Positions 1 to 9,100 of a stretch of DNA of 64,000 nt are shown in pieces. Where the stretch lies: NCBI RefSeq assembly GCF_012726175.1, contig NZ_JAASAD010000001.1, positions 124,001-188,000 on the forward strand. The letters are read 5' to 3'. The translations under genes were made by a program, and so were the position numbers. The stretch is from Micromonospora sp. HNM0581 (GTDB taxonomy: Bacteria > Actinomycetota > Actinomycetes > Mycobacteriales > Micromonosporaceae). The notes under the pieces are model-generated. The model was given only the letters and a program-made list of their open reading frames with translations. It ran no database searches and had not been told where the DNA came from. The stretch's first letter is position 1; every line of letters begins with the position of its first letter.

Positions 1-434
1 CCATCGAACACGCCCTTCTGATCGCCGACGCCTTCGACCAGGCCCAGGTGACCGAGCTCCGTCACTCGGTCGCCGCCTGCGCGCGCGCCAGCGGGCTACG
101 CGACGAACGGTTGGACGACTTCGTGCTCGCCGTCAACGAGCTGATCACCAATGCGGTTCGGCACGGTGGCGGCCAGGGCTGGCTGCGGCTGTGGGAGGAG
201 CCCGGCCTGGTTCTGTGCGAGGTCGCCGACCACGGGCGAGGCATCAGCACGCAGGACCTCGACAACCGCAACCGACCCGCGCCGGAGACGGCCGGCGGCT
301 GGGGGCTCTGGTTGGCCCGAGAACTGACCGACGCGATGGACGTCGAAACCAGCTCCGCCGGCACCACGGTGCGTATCATCACCGCCACCGTCCCCGCCGA
401 GCAGCACGTCGGCCGCCACCGCAGCACCGAATAG
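1..434 (+). CDS. Anti-sigma-factor-like ATP-binding protein (HATPase_c_2), 5'-truncated by window edge
   Basis: The reading frame is already open at base 3 and stops at TAG 432-434, so only the C-terminal ~143 residues are present. The GHKL ATPase signatures are visible: an N-box (NELITNAVRHGG), a G1 box (DHGRGI) and a glycine-rich lid (GGWGLWLARELTD). Single-domain proteins of this RsbW-like class usually bind ATP and act as anti-sigma or serine kinase regulators in actinobacteria. The missing N-terminus could carry a second domain such as STAS or a MEDS domain, so the exact subclass is open. Confidence 0.85.
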   Translation, partial: IEHALLIADAFDQAQVTELRHSVAACARASGLRDERLDDFVLAVNELITNAVRHGGGQGWLRLWEEPGLVLCEVADHGRGISTQDLDNRNRPAPETAGGWGLWLARELTDAMDVETSSAGTTVRIITATVPAEQHVGRHRSTE

Positions 435-446
435 CAGACTCGGGCC

Positions 447-1277
447 CTACCAGCTGTTGCCGGTCAGCCTTTCGTAGACGTCCACGTAGCGAGCCCGGGT
501 GGCGTCGACCACATCGGCAGGCACCTGCGGTGCCGGGTTCCGCCTGTCCCAGCCGCTGCGCGCCGCCCAGTCCCGTACGTACTGCTTGTCGTAGGAGAAC
601 TGGGCGCGTCCGGGCTGGTACGACTCGGCCGGCCAGAAGCGGGACGAGTCCGGGGTGAGCAGCTCGTCACCGAGGACCAGGGTGCCGTCCGATGCCCAAC
701 CAAGCTCGATCTTGGTGTCGGCGACCAGGATGCCCCGATCCGCCGCCAGTTCGGCCCCTCGGCAGTACACGTCGATGGTCAACTGACGCAGGCGGTCGGC
801 GGTCTCGGTGCCGACCTTGTCTGCCACCTCGTCGAACGTCATCGGCTCGTCGTGCTCACCCACCGGCGCCTTGGTGGACGGTGTGAAGATCGGCTCGGGC
901 AGGATGGACGCCTCCACGAGCCCGCGCGGCAGCTCGACACCGGAGACCTTCCCGGTGCTCTCGTACTCCTTCAAGCCCCCGCCGGTGAGAAAGCCACGGG
1001 CGACGCACTCGACCGGGACCATCTCCAGCCGACGGCACCGGATGGCCCTCCCAGAGAACTCAGCCGGCACGTCCGTCGCCGAGAGGACATGGTTGGGCAC
1101 CAGGTCGGCCAACTGCTCGAACCACCACAACGACAATGCGGTGAGCAGCTTGCCCTTCTCCGGGATCGGGGTCGGCAGGACCACGTCGTAGACGGAGATG
1201 CGGTCGGAGGCGACCAGGATCAGGTCATCGCCCTCGGCGTAGACGTCCCTCACCTTGCCCGAGTGCAGAAGTTCCAC
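447..1277 (-). CDS. purC: SAICAR synthase (phosphoribosylaminoimidazole-succinocarboxamide synthase)
   Basis: The enzyme joins aspartate to CAIR using ATP in de novo purine synthesis, in the cytosol. The 276-residue protein begins with the typical GKVRDVY nucleotide-binding loop and carries SDRISVYDV, MVPVECVARGFLTGGG and the SAICAR-synthase signature VADTKIELG (about residue 185). Its length matches the short actinobacterial PurC form. The GTG at 1277 has no strong ribosome-binding site, but it directly precedes conserved sequence. A small inverted repeat at 1299-1322 lies just upstream and may be part of its control region. Confidence 0.96.
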   Translation of the reverse strand: MELLHSGKVRDVYAEGDDLILVASDRISVYDVVLPTPIPEKGKLLTALSLWWFEQLADLVPNHVLSATDVPAEFSGRAIRCRRLEMVPVECVARGFLTGGGLKEYESTGKVSGVELPRGLVEASILPEPIFTPSTKAPVGEHDEPMTFDEVADKVGTETADRLRQLTIDVYCRGAELAADRGILVADTKIELGWASDGTLVLGDELLTPDSSRFWPAESYQPGRAQFSYDKQYVRDWAARSGWDRRNPAPQVPADVVDATRARYVDVYERLTGNSW

Positions 1278-1364
1278 GCGGACAAGTAGACCACGCGCGG
1301 GGCGTACCGCCGCTGGCGGTACGGGGCAAGACCACCAGTGCGCGGACGTTCTCGGTGCGCCCGA

Positions 1365-1604
1365 TCAGCGCCGGCGGCGGGTCAGCCGGATCACCAGCAG
1401 GACGATCACGACCACCACCGCCAGGCAGCAGAGCAGACTCAGGAAACCGAAGACACCGAAACCGCTCCCGCGCCGTCGGGCCGCCTCCACCACCAACTCA
1501 CCAGTACCCGACGACGCCCACGCCACGACCGGAACGAAAACCGCGAGCACGACCGTACCCACGAGCATGCCGAGCCGCCCCCACCACCTACCGAAAGAAG
1601 ACAT
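1365..1604 (-). CDS. Small two-segment membrane protein of unknown function
   Basis: A 79-residue protein with two hydrophobic stretches (about residues 12-30 and 52-70) and a terminal arginine-rich tail (RLTRRRR), which predicts both membrane segments with a cytoplasmic tail. I chose the ATG at 1604, preceded by a GAGGA element, over an upstream in-frame start at 1673, because the extra 23 residues are arginine-rich and look non-coding. It is not assigned to a family. It lies between the tRNA-fMet terminator and purC, so it may be its own short transcript. Confidence 0.55.
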   Translation of the reverse strand: MSSFGRWWGRLGMLVGTVVLAVFVPVVAWASSGTGELVVEAARRRGSGFGVFGFLSLLCCLAVVVVIVLLVIRLTRRRR

Positions 1605-1701
1605 GCGCCCATCCTCGCCGAGACGCGCAACCCAGAGCTGCCTCGGGCTGCCTCGGCGACGGATGTCCCGCACCAGGGACGACGCCGGTATGGACGACGT
1701 C

Positions 1702-1739
1702 GAAAAAACAGCGACCCCGGACGAATCCGGGGTCGCTGT
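1702..1739 (-). terminator. Intrinsic terminator of the downstream tRNA-fMet gene
   Basis: A near-perfect GC-rich stem (14 bp, arms 1708-1721 and 1726-1739) is followed on the minus strand by six U residues. This is a textbook Rho-independent terminator a few bases after the tRNA 3' end. Confidence 0.93.
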
Positions 1740-1746
1740 CGAACAG

Positions 1747-1820
1747 TAGCGGGGACAGGATTTGAACCTGCGACCTCTGGGTTATGAGCCCAGCGAGCTA
1801 CCGAGCTGCTCCACCCCGCG
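1747..1820 (-). tRNA. tRNA-fMet (initiator, CAT anticodon), copy 1
   Basis: A 74-nt cloverleaf. Initiator hallmarks are visible: an unpaired C1:U72 at the acceptor end, three consecutive G:C pairs closing the anticodon stem (GGG CTCATAA CCC), and the GGTTCAAAT T-loop. The discriminator is A73 and CCA is not encoded. It is identical to the copy at 2006-2079 and has its own terminator. Confidence 0.98.
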
Positions 1821-1964
1821 TCGGTAGAACCAGCCTACCCCATCGGTCAGCACGATCATCGGCACCCCCACCCGTAACGCCCCGTCTCAGGAATCCAGCC
1901 ACCCGGGGGCCGCCGGTGCGTCGACGCCCACACGACGGAGCTACCGGACCGACCTGTGACGAAC

Positions 1965-1997
1965 GAAAAGAGGCCCCGGAGAATCCCGGGACCTCTT
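1965..1997 (-). terminator. Intrinsic terminator of the upstream tRNA-fMet gene
   Basis: The stem AAGAGG(C/T)CCCGG with its complement at 1992-1997 is followed on the minus strand by TTTTCG. It lies 8 bp after tRNA copy 2 and separates the two tRNA genes into independent transcripts. Confidence 0.88.
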
Positions 1998-2005
1998 CCT
2001 CGCAG

Positions 2006-2079
2006 TAGCGGGGACAGGATTTGAACCTGCGACCTCTGGGTTATGAGCCCAGCGAGCTACCGAGCTGCTCCACCCCGCG
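2006..2079 (-). tRNA. tRNA-fMet (initiator, CAT anticodon), copy 2
   Basis: The same 74-nt sequence as copy 1, with the C1:U72 mismatch, the three G:C anticodon-stem pairs and no encoded CCA. The two copies are 185 bp apart. The spacer between them is unrelated in sequence except for carrying a terminator. Confidence 0.98.
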
Positions 2080-2205
2080 TCGGTAGATCCACCGTAGCGC
2101 ACCGCCCCCGCTGCCCGCAAAACGACCCACGGAACGCCCGGGTTCACCGCCACGGCCCGACCATCCTGTCGCCGGTCGGTCAGCAGTTCAGATCGGTTCT
2201 CGCCC

Positions 2206-2267
2206 CGGAAACGGTGCGGCCCGCGGCAGAGGCGAGGAACGCCGGGCCGCGGGCCGCACCGTTTCCG
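2206..2267 (-). terminator. Long perfect hairpin after the UPF0182 gene
   Basis: The arms 2206-2227 and 2246-2267 pair perfectly over 22 bp around an 18-nt loop, 5 bp beyond the stop of the UPF0182 gene. No clear U-tract follows, so it is probably a GC-type actinobacterial terminator or an mRNA-stabilising structure. Confidence 0.65.
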
Positions 2268-2271
2268 CCGG

Positions 2272-5200
2272 TCAGCCGGTCGGTGAAGGGCTGCCGGAAG
2301 GAGCCGGTGAGCTCGGCGTGCCGTTGACACCCGCCGACTGCTGAGCCTGCTGGAACGCAGTGAGCGCCTCGTCCAACGCCGCCAACGCACGGCCGTACCG
2401 CTCGAAGTCGCCGGACGCCTGCGCGGCGCGCACCTCGGTGATCGCGGCCCGCACCCGATCGGCGGCCGCACCGAGTTCACCTTCGAGCGGCGGCGCGTCA
2501 TCCGGCGACGGAGTTGCCGACGGCGACGGTGACGGCGACGGCTCCTCCCCCTCCGGTGGTTCCTCACCTCCGGGCGGCGGCGGATTGCCTGCCGCCGCCT
2601 GCTTGCCCTGCTCGACGAGCTGCTTGATGCCGTCGCTGACGTTGTCGGCCAGAACGACGTAGGAGCCCCCGTCGCCGTACGACATCAGCACCTTCTGCAG
2701 CAGCGGGTACGCGTCCTGCTGGTTGCTCTTCACGTAGACCGGCTCGACGTACAGCATCCCGTTGTTGAAGGGCAGCGAGAGCAGGTTGCCGTACTGCACC
2801 TGAGCCTGGTTCGAGGAGAGCAGGTTCAGCTGCTGCCGGATGGTGGCGTTGGTGTTCGTCATCCGCTGATGCACCTGCACCGGCCCCGAGATCGCTGTCT
2901 GGTCCGGCAACTCCAGCACCTGCAACGTCGGCTTGCCATCCTGGTACGAACCCGAGATCAGCGCGGCCAGGTTCTGCCTACCGTTCGGAGTGACCGCACT
3001 GGTGAGCTGGAAACGCGGCGCATCCTGACCCGGGAACTGGGTGTAGAGGTAGTACGGCGGCTGCTTCTGCCCGCTGTCCGGCGCGTCCGGCACGTTCGGC
3101 ACCTGCCAGAAATCCTGGCCGGAGTAGAAGTCGCCGGGGTTGGTGACGTGGAACCGGGTCAACAGGTTGCGCTGCACCTTGAACAGGTCGGCCGGATAGC
3201 GGAAGTGGGCGGCCAGTGCCGGTGGGATCTCGGCACGCGGTGTGATCAGGTCACCGCCGAACGCCTTGTTCCACGCCTTCAGCACCGGGTCGTTCTCGTC
3301 GAACTCGTAGAGAGCGACAGTGCCGTCGTACGCGTCGACGGTGGCCTTCACCGAGTTCCGGATGTAGTTGACGTTCTCCCGGGCCAGCTGGATCGTGCCT
3401 CGGCCGGTCAGCTCGTCGGTGGTCTCCTGCTGGAGGTTGACCCGCTCCGCGTACGGGTAGGTCGCGGCGGTGGTGTACCCGTCGACGATCCACTGCACCC
3501 GGCCGTCGACCAGGGCGGGGTAGGGGTCGCCGTCCAGGGTCAGGAACGGCGCGACCTTCTCCACCCGGTCGCGGGGGTTACGCACGTACAGCAGCTTGGA
3601 GTTGTCGTTGACCGCCTCGGAGAGCAGGAAGTTCGCCTCCTGCTCCTTGATCGAGTAGAGCAGTCGACGGGTGAACGAGCCGATCTCGACGCCGCCGGAA
3701 CCGGTGTAGGTGTAGTACGACTCGGGTCCGTCGCCACCTTCGCCGCTCTCACCGGCCGGGCGGTCGAACTCGGCCGGGTTTGCGTCCGCGCTCGGCTTTC
3801 CGACGATCGCGTAGTCGCCGGCCGCCATCCGCTCGCCGTAGTAGATCCGGGGCTGACTCGCCGGAATCAGGTCGGTCGGCGAGGCACACGACTCCTGTGA
3901 CCGCTCACCGAGCGACCCGGAGACGAAGAACGGCTGCCCACCGCAGACCACCCGGTTCGCCGGCGCGGCCACCACGCCGTAGCCGTGGGTGTAGACCGTG
4001 TGCCGGTTGATCCAGTTGCTCTGTTGAGCGGTCAGCTCGCCGTAGTTGATCTCCCGTACGCCTACGACATAGTCCTGGGTCGCACCGTTCAGCGTGTACC
4101 TGTCGATGTCGAGCTTGGGACCGAAGTCGTAGAAGCCACGGACCTGCTGGAGCTGCGTGTAGGTCTCACTCACCAACTGCGGGTCGAGCAGCCGGACGTT
4201 CGGCACCACCGACGTGTCGGTGGCCAGGCTCTCCGGCGGGTTCAGGTTGTTCGCCGAGTACGCCGAACTCTGGGTGATGTCCAGCCCGAACGACGCGCGG
4301 GTGGCGTCGATGCTGCGCTGGATGTACGGCGCTTCCTTGTCCCGGGCGCTCGGCTTGACCTCGAAAGTCTGCACCGCCCACGGGTAGATGCCACCGATCG
4401 CCACTGCGGAGACGCCGAGCAGGGCCAGCGAGATGCCCGGCCAGACCAGGTTCCGCATCCATGCGTTGGAGAACACGATGATCGCGATCGCCACCACCAC
4501 GGAGATGTAGGCGAGGATCTCCTTGGCCGGCAGCAAGGCGTTGATGTCGGCGTAGCCGGCGCCGTAGACGTTCACGCCGTCGTTGTACTCCAACAGCATC
4601 GCCCGCCGGTCCAACACGTACGCGATGGCCTTGAGCAGGACGAACACCGCGACCAGCGTGCTCAGGTGCGCCCGGGCGGCGTTGCTCATCCGGTCACCGA
4701 CGCCCTGCAGGCGCACCCCGCCGAACAGGTAGTGCACGGCCAGCGCGCCGATCAGCGCCAGCACCACCGCGGTGAAGCCGAGCCCCAGCAGGAACCGCCA
4801 GAACGGTAGCTGGAAGACGTAGAAGCCGACGTCGACACCGAACTCCGGGTCGTCCACACCGAAGTTGCCTCCGTGCAGGAAGAGCAGCCACTGGTTCCAA
4901 CGGCTCTGCGCCGACAGGCCGGCGAAGAGGCCGACGACGGCGGCAGCTGCCGTGATCCACAGACCCAGCCGGGGGCCGAGCAGCATCCGGTACCGCTCCA
5001 GGGTGGCCTGTTCCGGTGAGTGGGGTCGCATCCGTGGCCGCAGCCGCTGCGCGAGCCAGAGGTTGCCACCGACTATCGCCGCCATCGCCAGACCTGCGGC
5101 CAGGAAGAGCAGCAGCCGGGTGACGAGCACCCCCCGGAAGACCTCGGTGTAGTCGACCTCGGAGAACCAGAGCCAGTCCGTCCATGCCTGCACTCCCCAG

Positions 5201-5301
5201 CCGAGCAGGGTGAACAGCACGAACACCCCGATCAGGACCCCGATCGTGACGCGTCCGCGTCGGCTCATCCTCGGCAGGGGGCTGCTGCTACGCATGACCA
5301 C
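2272..5301 (-). CDS. UPF0182 family large membrane protein
   Basis: A 1009-residue protein with about seven hydrophobic segments in the first ~330 residues. A long soluble, presumably extracytoplasmic, region follows, ending in a Pro/Ser/Glu-rich low-complexity stretch and a helical tail. The family (COG1615) is conserved in actinobacteria and some other phyla, and its function is unknown. The GTG at 5301 is preceded by GGAG at proper spacing; an ATG two codons later is also possible. Its neighbour on the same strand-facing side is the Lon-like PDZ protease, the same pairing I recall for M. tuberculosis Rv3193c-Rv3194c. Confidence 0.93.
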   Translation of the reverse strand: MVMRSSSPLPRMSRRGRVTIGVLIGVFVLFTLLGWGVQAWTDWLWFSEVDYTEVFRGVLVTRLLLFLAAGLAMAAIVGGNLWLAQRLRPRMRPHSPEQATLERYRMLLGPRLGLWITAAAAVVGLFAGLSAQSRWNQWLLFLHGGNFGVDDPEFGVDVGFYVFQLPFWRFLLGLGFTAVVLALIGALAVHYLFGGVRLQGVGDRMSNAARAHLSTLVAVFVLLKAIAYVLDRRAMLLEYNDGVNVYGAGYADINALLPAKEILAYISVVVAIAIIVFSNAWMRNLVWPGISLALLGVSAVAIGGIYPWAVQTFEVKPSARDKEAPYIQRSIDATRASFGLDITQSSAYSANNLNPPESLATDTSVVPNVRLLDPQLVSETYTQLQQVRGFYDFGPKLDIDRYTLNGATQDYVVGVREINYGELTAQQSNWINRHTVYTHGYGVVAAPANRVVCGGQPFFVSGSLGERSQESCASPTDLIPASQPRIYYGERMAAGDYAIVGKPSADANPAEFDRPAGESGEGGDGPESYYTYTGSGGVEIGSFTRRLLYSIKEQEANFLLSEAVNDNSKLLYVRNPRDRVEKVAPFLTLDGDPYPALVDGRVQWIVDGYTTAATYPYAERVNLQQETTDELTGRGTIQLARENVNYIRNSVKATVDAYDGTVALYEFDENDPVLKAWNKAFGGDLITPRAEIPPALAAHFRYPADLFKVQRNLLTRFHVTNPGDFYSGQDFWQVPNVPDAPDSGQKQPPYYLYTQFPGQDAPRFQLTSAVTPNGRQNLAALISGSYQDGKPTLQVLELPDQTAISGPVQVHQRMTNTNATIRQQLNLLSSNQAQVQYGNLLSLPFNNGMLYVEPVYVKSNQQDAYPLLQKVLMSYGDGGSYVVLADNVSDGIKQLVEQGKQAAAGNPPPPGGEEPPEGEEPSPSPSPSATPSPDDAPPLEGELGAAADRVRAAITEVRAAQASGDFERYGRALAALDEALTAFQQAQQSAGVNGTPSSPAPSGSPSPTG

Positions 5302-5396
5302 AGTTGGCTCCGCACGCTCGTTATGATCGGCTCCGACCAGGCACCCAGAGTACGGGGTGTTCCTGAAAGCGTGAGGGCAAGGTCATGCCGCGCGGC

Positions 5397-6410
5397 TCAG
5401 CAGTACGTCGGCTCGCCCCCCGAACGCAGCGTCTCCAGCGCGTCCAATGCCTCGTCGAGCGAGCCCACCTTCACCAACGGCAGGTCCGGCTGCCGGTTCC
5501 GGACCGCTTCGGCACAGTTGGCCGCCGGCACCAGGAACGTGGTTGCGCCGGCCTGTTTCGCGCCGACCAGCTTCTGCGGGATCCCGCCGATCGGGCCGAC
5601 CTGCCCGGCGTCGTCGATGGTGCCGGTGCCGGCGATGATCCGACCACCGGTCAGGTCGTCCGGGGTCAGCTTGTCGATGACGCCCAGGGCGAACATCAGA
5701 CCCGCACTCGGACCGCCGATGTCCTCCAGGTCGAAGGAGAGGGTGAACGGGTGCGGCTGCTGCTGCTCGATCTCGATGCCGATCCGCGGCCGACCGTCGT
5801 GCTCCTGGCTGATGATGGTGTCGGTCCGCGCGGCACCGTCCCGGGTGTATCCGATCCGCAGCGGCGTACCCGCCGGCCTGGCCCGGATGAGTTCGGTGAG
5901 CCGGGAGGCGAACGGCACCGACTCGCCGTCGACAGAGGTCACCACGTCGCCGGGGCGGAGCACCGCGGCCGACGGCCCGTCGGTGGCAACCGTCTTGACC
6001 ATGACCTGCACCTCGTACCCGAGTTCCCGCAGCGCGGCGGTCTCCGCGCTGGTCTGTGAGACCTGGAAGTCCTCGGCGTTGCGCTGCTCCACCTCCTCCT
6101 GGGTCTCCCCCGGTGGGTAGACCAGCTCACGCGGCACCACGGCCTGCTCGTCGGAGAGCCAACCCTGGATCGCCGAACGAAGCTTGACTCCGGGCTGCAC
6201 GCCCACCGTCGTCAGCCGCAACTGGCCTGCGGAGGTGGAGGTTTCCCGCCCGGTGACCTGGATGACCTCCTTACCGTTCTCCTGGCCCAGTGTGTCGACG
6301 GTCGGGCCGGGGCCGAGCACCACGTACGGCACGGGCGCACCGAGCACCCCGATGCTGAGCAGTGCGGTGAGCAGAGCACCGAGCAGGACGGTCAGGCCGC
6401 GACGTCTCAT
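5397..6410 (-). CDS. Membrane-anchored PDZ/Lon-like serine protease (YlbL family)
   Basis: A 337-residue protein: an N-terminal membrane anchor (about 7-25), a PDZ domain (about 137-205) and a Lon-type catalytic domain. The Ser-Lys dyad is visible as GGPSAG (Ser235) and IPQK (Lys280). The anchor places the protease domain outside the cytoplasmic membrane. I start it at ATG 6410, whose first residues (MRRRG) form a positively charged signal-anchor; an upstream in-frame start adds only atypical sequence. It is divergent from the DUF2342 protease, with 114 bp between the starts for both promoters. Confidence 0.93.
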   Translation of the reverse strand: MRRRGLTVLLGALLTALLSIGVLGAPVPYVVLGPGPTVDTLGQENGKEVIQVTGRETSTSAGQLRLTTVGVQPGVKLRSAIQGWLSDEQAVVPRELVYPPGETQEEVEQRNAEDFQVSQTSAETAALRELGYEVQVMVKTVATDGPSAAVLRPGDVVTSVDGESVPFASRLTELIRARPAGTPLRIGYTRDGAARTDTIISQEHDGRPRIGIEIEQQQPHPFTLSFDLEDIGGPSAGLMFALGVIDKLTPDDLTGGRIIAGTGTIDDAGQVGPIGGIPQKLVGAKQAGATTFLVPAANCAEAVRNRQPDLPLVKVGSLDEALDALETLRSGGEPTYC

Positions 6411-6524
6411 GCGGCCGAGCGTACCGATCCGGTGACGACTCCCGGCCGGCACGACTGACGACTTCGCCCTGAGCGCAACCACGGTGACGACGGTCCGGGG
6501 CCGAGCGCGCGTACCGTAGACGTC

Positions 6525-7823
6525 GTGCCTGATATTCCGTTCGGTTTCGCGCTACCGGGTGGGCAGCCGCCCGACCCCAACGACCCTGCGCAGATGCAAC
6601 AGTTCATGTCGCAGTTGCAGCACCTGCTCTCCGCGCCGGGCAGCGGGCCGGTCAACTGGGATCTGGCTCGTCAGGTCGCGGCCAGTCAACTCGCCGCGGC
6701 AGGCGACCCGGCGGTCTCCCCCTACGAGCGTCACGCGGTGGAGGAGGCGCTACGCATCGCCGACCTGTGGCTGGAGCCAGCCTCCGCGCTGCCCTCGGGC
6801 ATTCGAAACACCGTGTCCTGGAACCGCAACGAGTGGATCTTCAAGACCCTGGACGTCTGGCGGAAGCTGTGCGACCCGGTGGCCAGCCGGATGGTCGGTG
6901 CGATGGGTGACCTGGTCCCCCCGGAGGCCCGCGCCCAGCTCGGCCCGATGCAGTCGATGGTGGCCACCCTCGGCGGCGCGCTCTTCGGCGGCCAGCTCGG
7001 TCAGGCCCTCGGCTCGCTCGCCGCGGAGGTGCTCTCGGCCGGTGACATCGGTCTGCCACTCGGCCCCGCCGGCACGGCCGCGCTCGTCCCCGCCAACATC
7101 AGGGCGTACGGCGAAGGTCTGGAGCTGCCGGAGGACGAGGTACGCCTCTACGTGGCCCTGCGCGAGGCGGCACACCAGCGGCTCTTCGAACACGTCCCGT
7201 GGCTGCGGGGGCACGTCCTCAACGCCGTCGAGACGTACGCCGCCGGTATCCGGGTGAATCGGGAGGCGATCGAGGAGGCGATGGGGCGGGTCGACCCGAC
7301 CGACCCGGAGTCGATGCAGGCGATCGCCCTGGAGGGAATTTTCACTCCGGAGGACAGCCCGACCCAGAAGGCGTCGCTGGCGCGACTGGAGGCTGCCCTC
7401 GCCCTGGTGGAGGGTTGGGTCTGCCACGTGGTCGACGAGGCTGCCGCCGGCCGGCTACCGAATGTCGTGGCGCTGGGTGAGGCGTTCCGTCGCCGCCGCG
7501 CGGCCGGCGGACCTGCCGAGCAGACCTTCGCCGCCCTGGTCGGGCTGGAACTGCGGCCCCGTCGGCTGCGCGAGGCCGCGGCGCTCTGGGCGGCGCTCAC
7601 CGAGCACCGGGGCATCGCCGGCCGGGACGCGCTGTGGGGGCACCCCGACCTGCTTCCCTCCGACGACGACTTCACCGACCCGGTGGCCTTCGCCACCGCC
7701 GAGGGGGACCTGATGACCGAGTTGGACAGTTTCGACTTCTCCGCTCCGGGTGGCCCGGAAGAGAAGGCCCCCGGGGAGACGGACCGACCCGACGACACGC
7801 AGGGTGGCGGGGACCGTCCCTGA
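6525..7823 (+). CDS. Zinc-dependent metalloprotease-like protein (DUF2342 / TIGR03624)
   Basis: A 432-residue cytosolic protein of the actinobacterial DUF2342 family, annotated as a putative hydrolase or coenzyme F420 biosynthesis-associated protein. Features are the Gly/Pro/Gln-rich N-terminus, the GGALFGGQLGQALG loop and the conserved segment REAAHQRLFEHVPWL (around residue 220), which supplies a histidine-rich putative metal site. The acidic proline-rich tail (after about residue 395) is probably disordered. It starts at GTG 6525. Family members have no firmly established substrate that I know of. Confidence 0.9.
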   Translation: MPDIPFGFALPGGQPPDPNDPAQMQQFMSQLQHLLSAPGSGPVNWDLARQVAASQLAAAGDPAVSPYERHAVEEALRIADLWLEPASALPSGIRNTVSWNRNEWIFKTLDVWRKLCDPVASRMVGAMGDLVPPEARAQLGPMQSMVATLGGALFGGQLGQALGSLAAEVLSAGDIGLPLGPAGTAALVPANIRAYGEGLELPEDEVRLYVALREAAHQRLFEHVPWLRGHVLNAVETYAAGIRVNREAIEEAMGRVDPTDPESMQAIALEGIFTPEDSPTQKASLARLEAALALVEGWVCHVVDEAAAGRLPNVVALGEAFRRRRAAGGPAEQTFAALVGLELRPRRLREAAALWAALTEHRGIAGRDALWGHPDLLPSDDDFTDPVAFATAEGDLMTELDSFDFSAPGGPEEKAPGETDRPDDTQGGGDRP

Positions 7824-7853
7824 CGGTCGACCACGGCCGGCCGGCGGGTCAGC

Positions 7854-8546
7854 TCAGCCGTTGCGGCGGACGCCGGACAGCAGAGACCGGGTGTGTTCCC
7901 ACCCGTCCAGCGCCGGATCGAGCCGGGCCAGATCCACCGGCCCCCGCAGCCGGTGCCAGGAGGGTGTCACTGCCAGGTCCCCCGGGCGGGGTGCCGCCGC
8001 GCGGATGGTCGCGGGTACGGCCGCGTCCATGTCCAGCGGCGGCAGCCAGGATGGCACGGGCAACTGCGCCGCAACCCCGAGCAGCCCCGGGAGGCCACCT
8101 TCGACCGGGGCGACCGCGACCGGCCGGCTGGTCAGCGGACGCAGCAACTTGCCGACGGTGAGTCCGGGCAGGTCGGGCGCGTCCCCCGCGACGACGGCCA
8201 CCTGTTCGTAGCTGCCCGTCGCTGCCGTGGGCTCCCCCGTCGGCCCGTCCTCGGGGGGCGGGGCCGTGCTGGCTGTCCCTGCTCGCCGCCGGTCAGCGGT
8301 CAGTGCGGTGAACACCGCGTTCGGAGTCGGCTCGGACACCTCGTACACGGTCGTGCCGGGCCAGATCACCGCGTCTGCCAGCCAGCGGTCGGCTCGGGTG
8401 ACCGCCACTGCAATGTCCACCTCGTTGAGCATGGCCAGCAGGTCGATCACGTCCTCGGCGAGTGCCGTGCGCCAGTCCACCGGGTCGACGCCGGGGGGCG
8501 ACCAGGCGACCGGTGCGAGTAGCGCCACCACCACACGTCGGGCCAT
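7854..8546 (-). CDS. Nucleotidyltransferase-like / DUF2064-like protein
   Basis: A 230-residue protein whose N-terminus (RRVVVALLAPVAW) and middle segment (VAVVAGDAPDLPGL, then VAVAPVEGGLPGLLGV) resemble the GSDxPxLP and GPxxDGGY segments of the CofC/MobA-type Rossmann-like family called DUF2064 (TIGR04282). The usual C-terminal phosphate-binding residues are not obvious, so it may be non-catalytic. It converges on the DUF2342 gene (30 bp gap) and lies 32 bp downstream of the metallopeptidase gene on its own strand, so it is probably co-transcribed with it. Confidence 0.7.
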   Translation of the reverse strand: MARRVVVALLAPVAWSPPGVDPVDWRTALAEDVIDLLAMLNEVDIAVAVTRADRWLADAVIWPGTTVYEVSEPTPNAVFTALTADRRRAGTASTAPPPEDGPTGEPTAATGSYEQVAVVAGDAPDLPGLTVGKLLRPLTSRPVAVAPVEGGLPGLLGVAAQLPVPSWLPPLDMDAAVPATIRAAAPRPGDLAVTPSWHRLRGPVDLARLDPALDGWEHTRSLLSGVRRNG

Positions 8547-8578
8547 GCACCGACCCTATCGCCGTGGCCCCGCACGGC

Positions 8579-9100
8579 TCACGGGGTGCCGGCGACGGCC
8601 GCCACGCCCTCAAGGTAGCCACGGGCTCGTTCCGTCTTCGGATACCTGCCGACGAGTGCCCAGAACTGGGCGTTGTGGCTGGGTACGACGAGATGGGCCA
8701 GCTCGTGCAACAGGACGTAGTCGATCACCCAGTCGGGCATCTCCTGGATCCGGTGCGACAGCCGGATCGACCTGTCCGCCGGGGTGCAGGAGCCCCACCG
8801 ACCGTTCTGGTTGCGCACCCACCGGACGCTCACCGGTACGGCCTGGTTACCGTACTCGGAGAGGTAGAGCTTGATCAGCCGGCCGGCACGGGCCAGCAGA
8901 TCGGCGTCGGAGCGGACCAGCCGTCCCTCCCGGGCCGCCAGCCGGGCGAGCATCCGGTCGACCCACTCGCTCTCCTCGGCCCGGGAGAACTGGTCGGGTA
9001 TGAGTACCACGACCCGCTCCCCGTCGCGGTAGGCGGACACCGTGCGTCGCCGGCGCTGGCTGCGCCGTACCTCGACGACCGGCTTCCGCGGCCCAGCCAT
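8579..9100 (-). CDS. YgjP-like (M48/DUF45) zinc metallopeptidase
   Basis: A 173-residue protein with the gluzincin motif HELAHLVVPSH followed by NAQFW, which provides the HExxH histidines and a downstream histidine ligand. The preceding NGRWGSCTPADRSIRLSHRI block is the family signature. The likely role is cytosolic zinc-dependent proteolysis, and the substrate is unknown. The start is ATG 9100; an upstream in-frame ATG (9169) would add a non-conserved basic extension. It probably forms an operon with the DUF2064-like gene. Confidence 0.9.
   Translation of the reverse strand: MAGPRKPVVEVRRSQRRRRTVSAYRDGERVVVLIPDQFSRAEESEWVDRMLARLAAREGRLVRSDADLLARAGRLIKLYLSEYGNQAVPVSVRWVRNQNGRWGSCTPADRSIRLSHRIQEMPDWVIDYVLLHELAHLVVPSHNAQFWALVGRYPKTERARGYLEGVAAVAGTP

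Noticed and set aside
2869-3900. Long plus-strand open frame antisense to the UPF0182 gene
   Set aside because: High third-position GC makes antisense frames stay open. The translation has Arg/Val/Gly-rich low-complexity composition and no domain, while the minus strand encodes a complete conserved protein.
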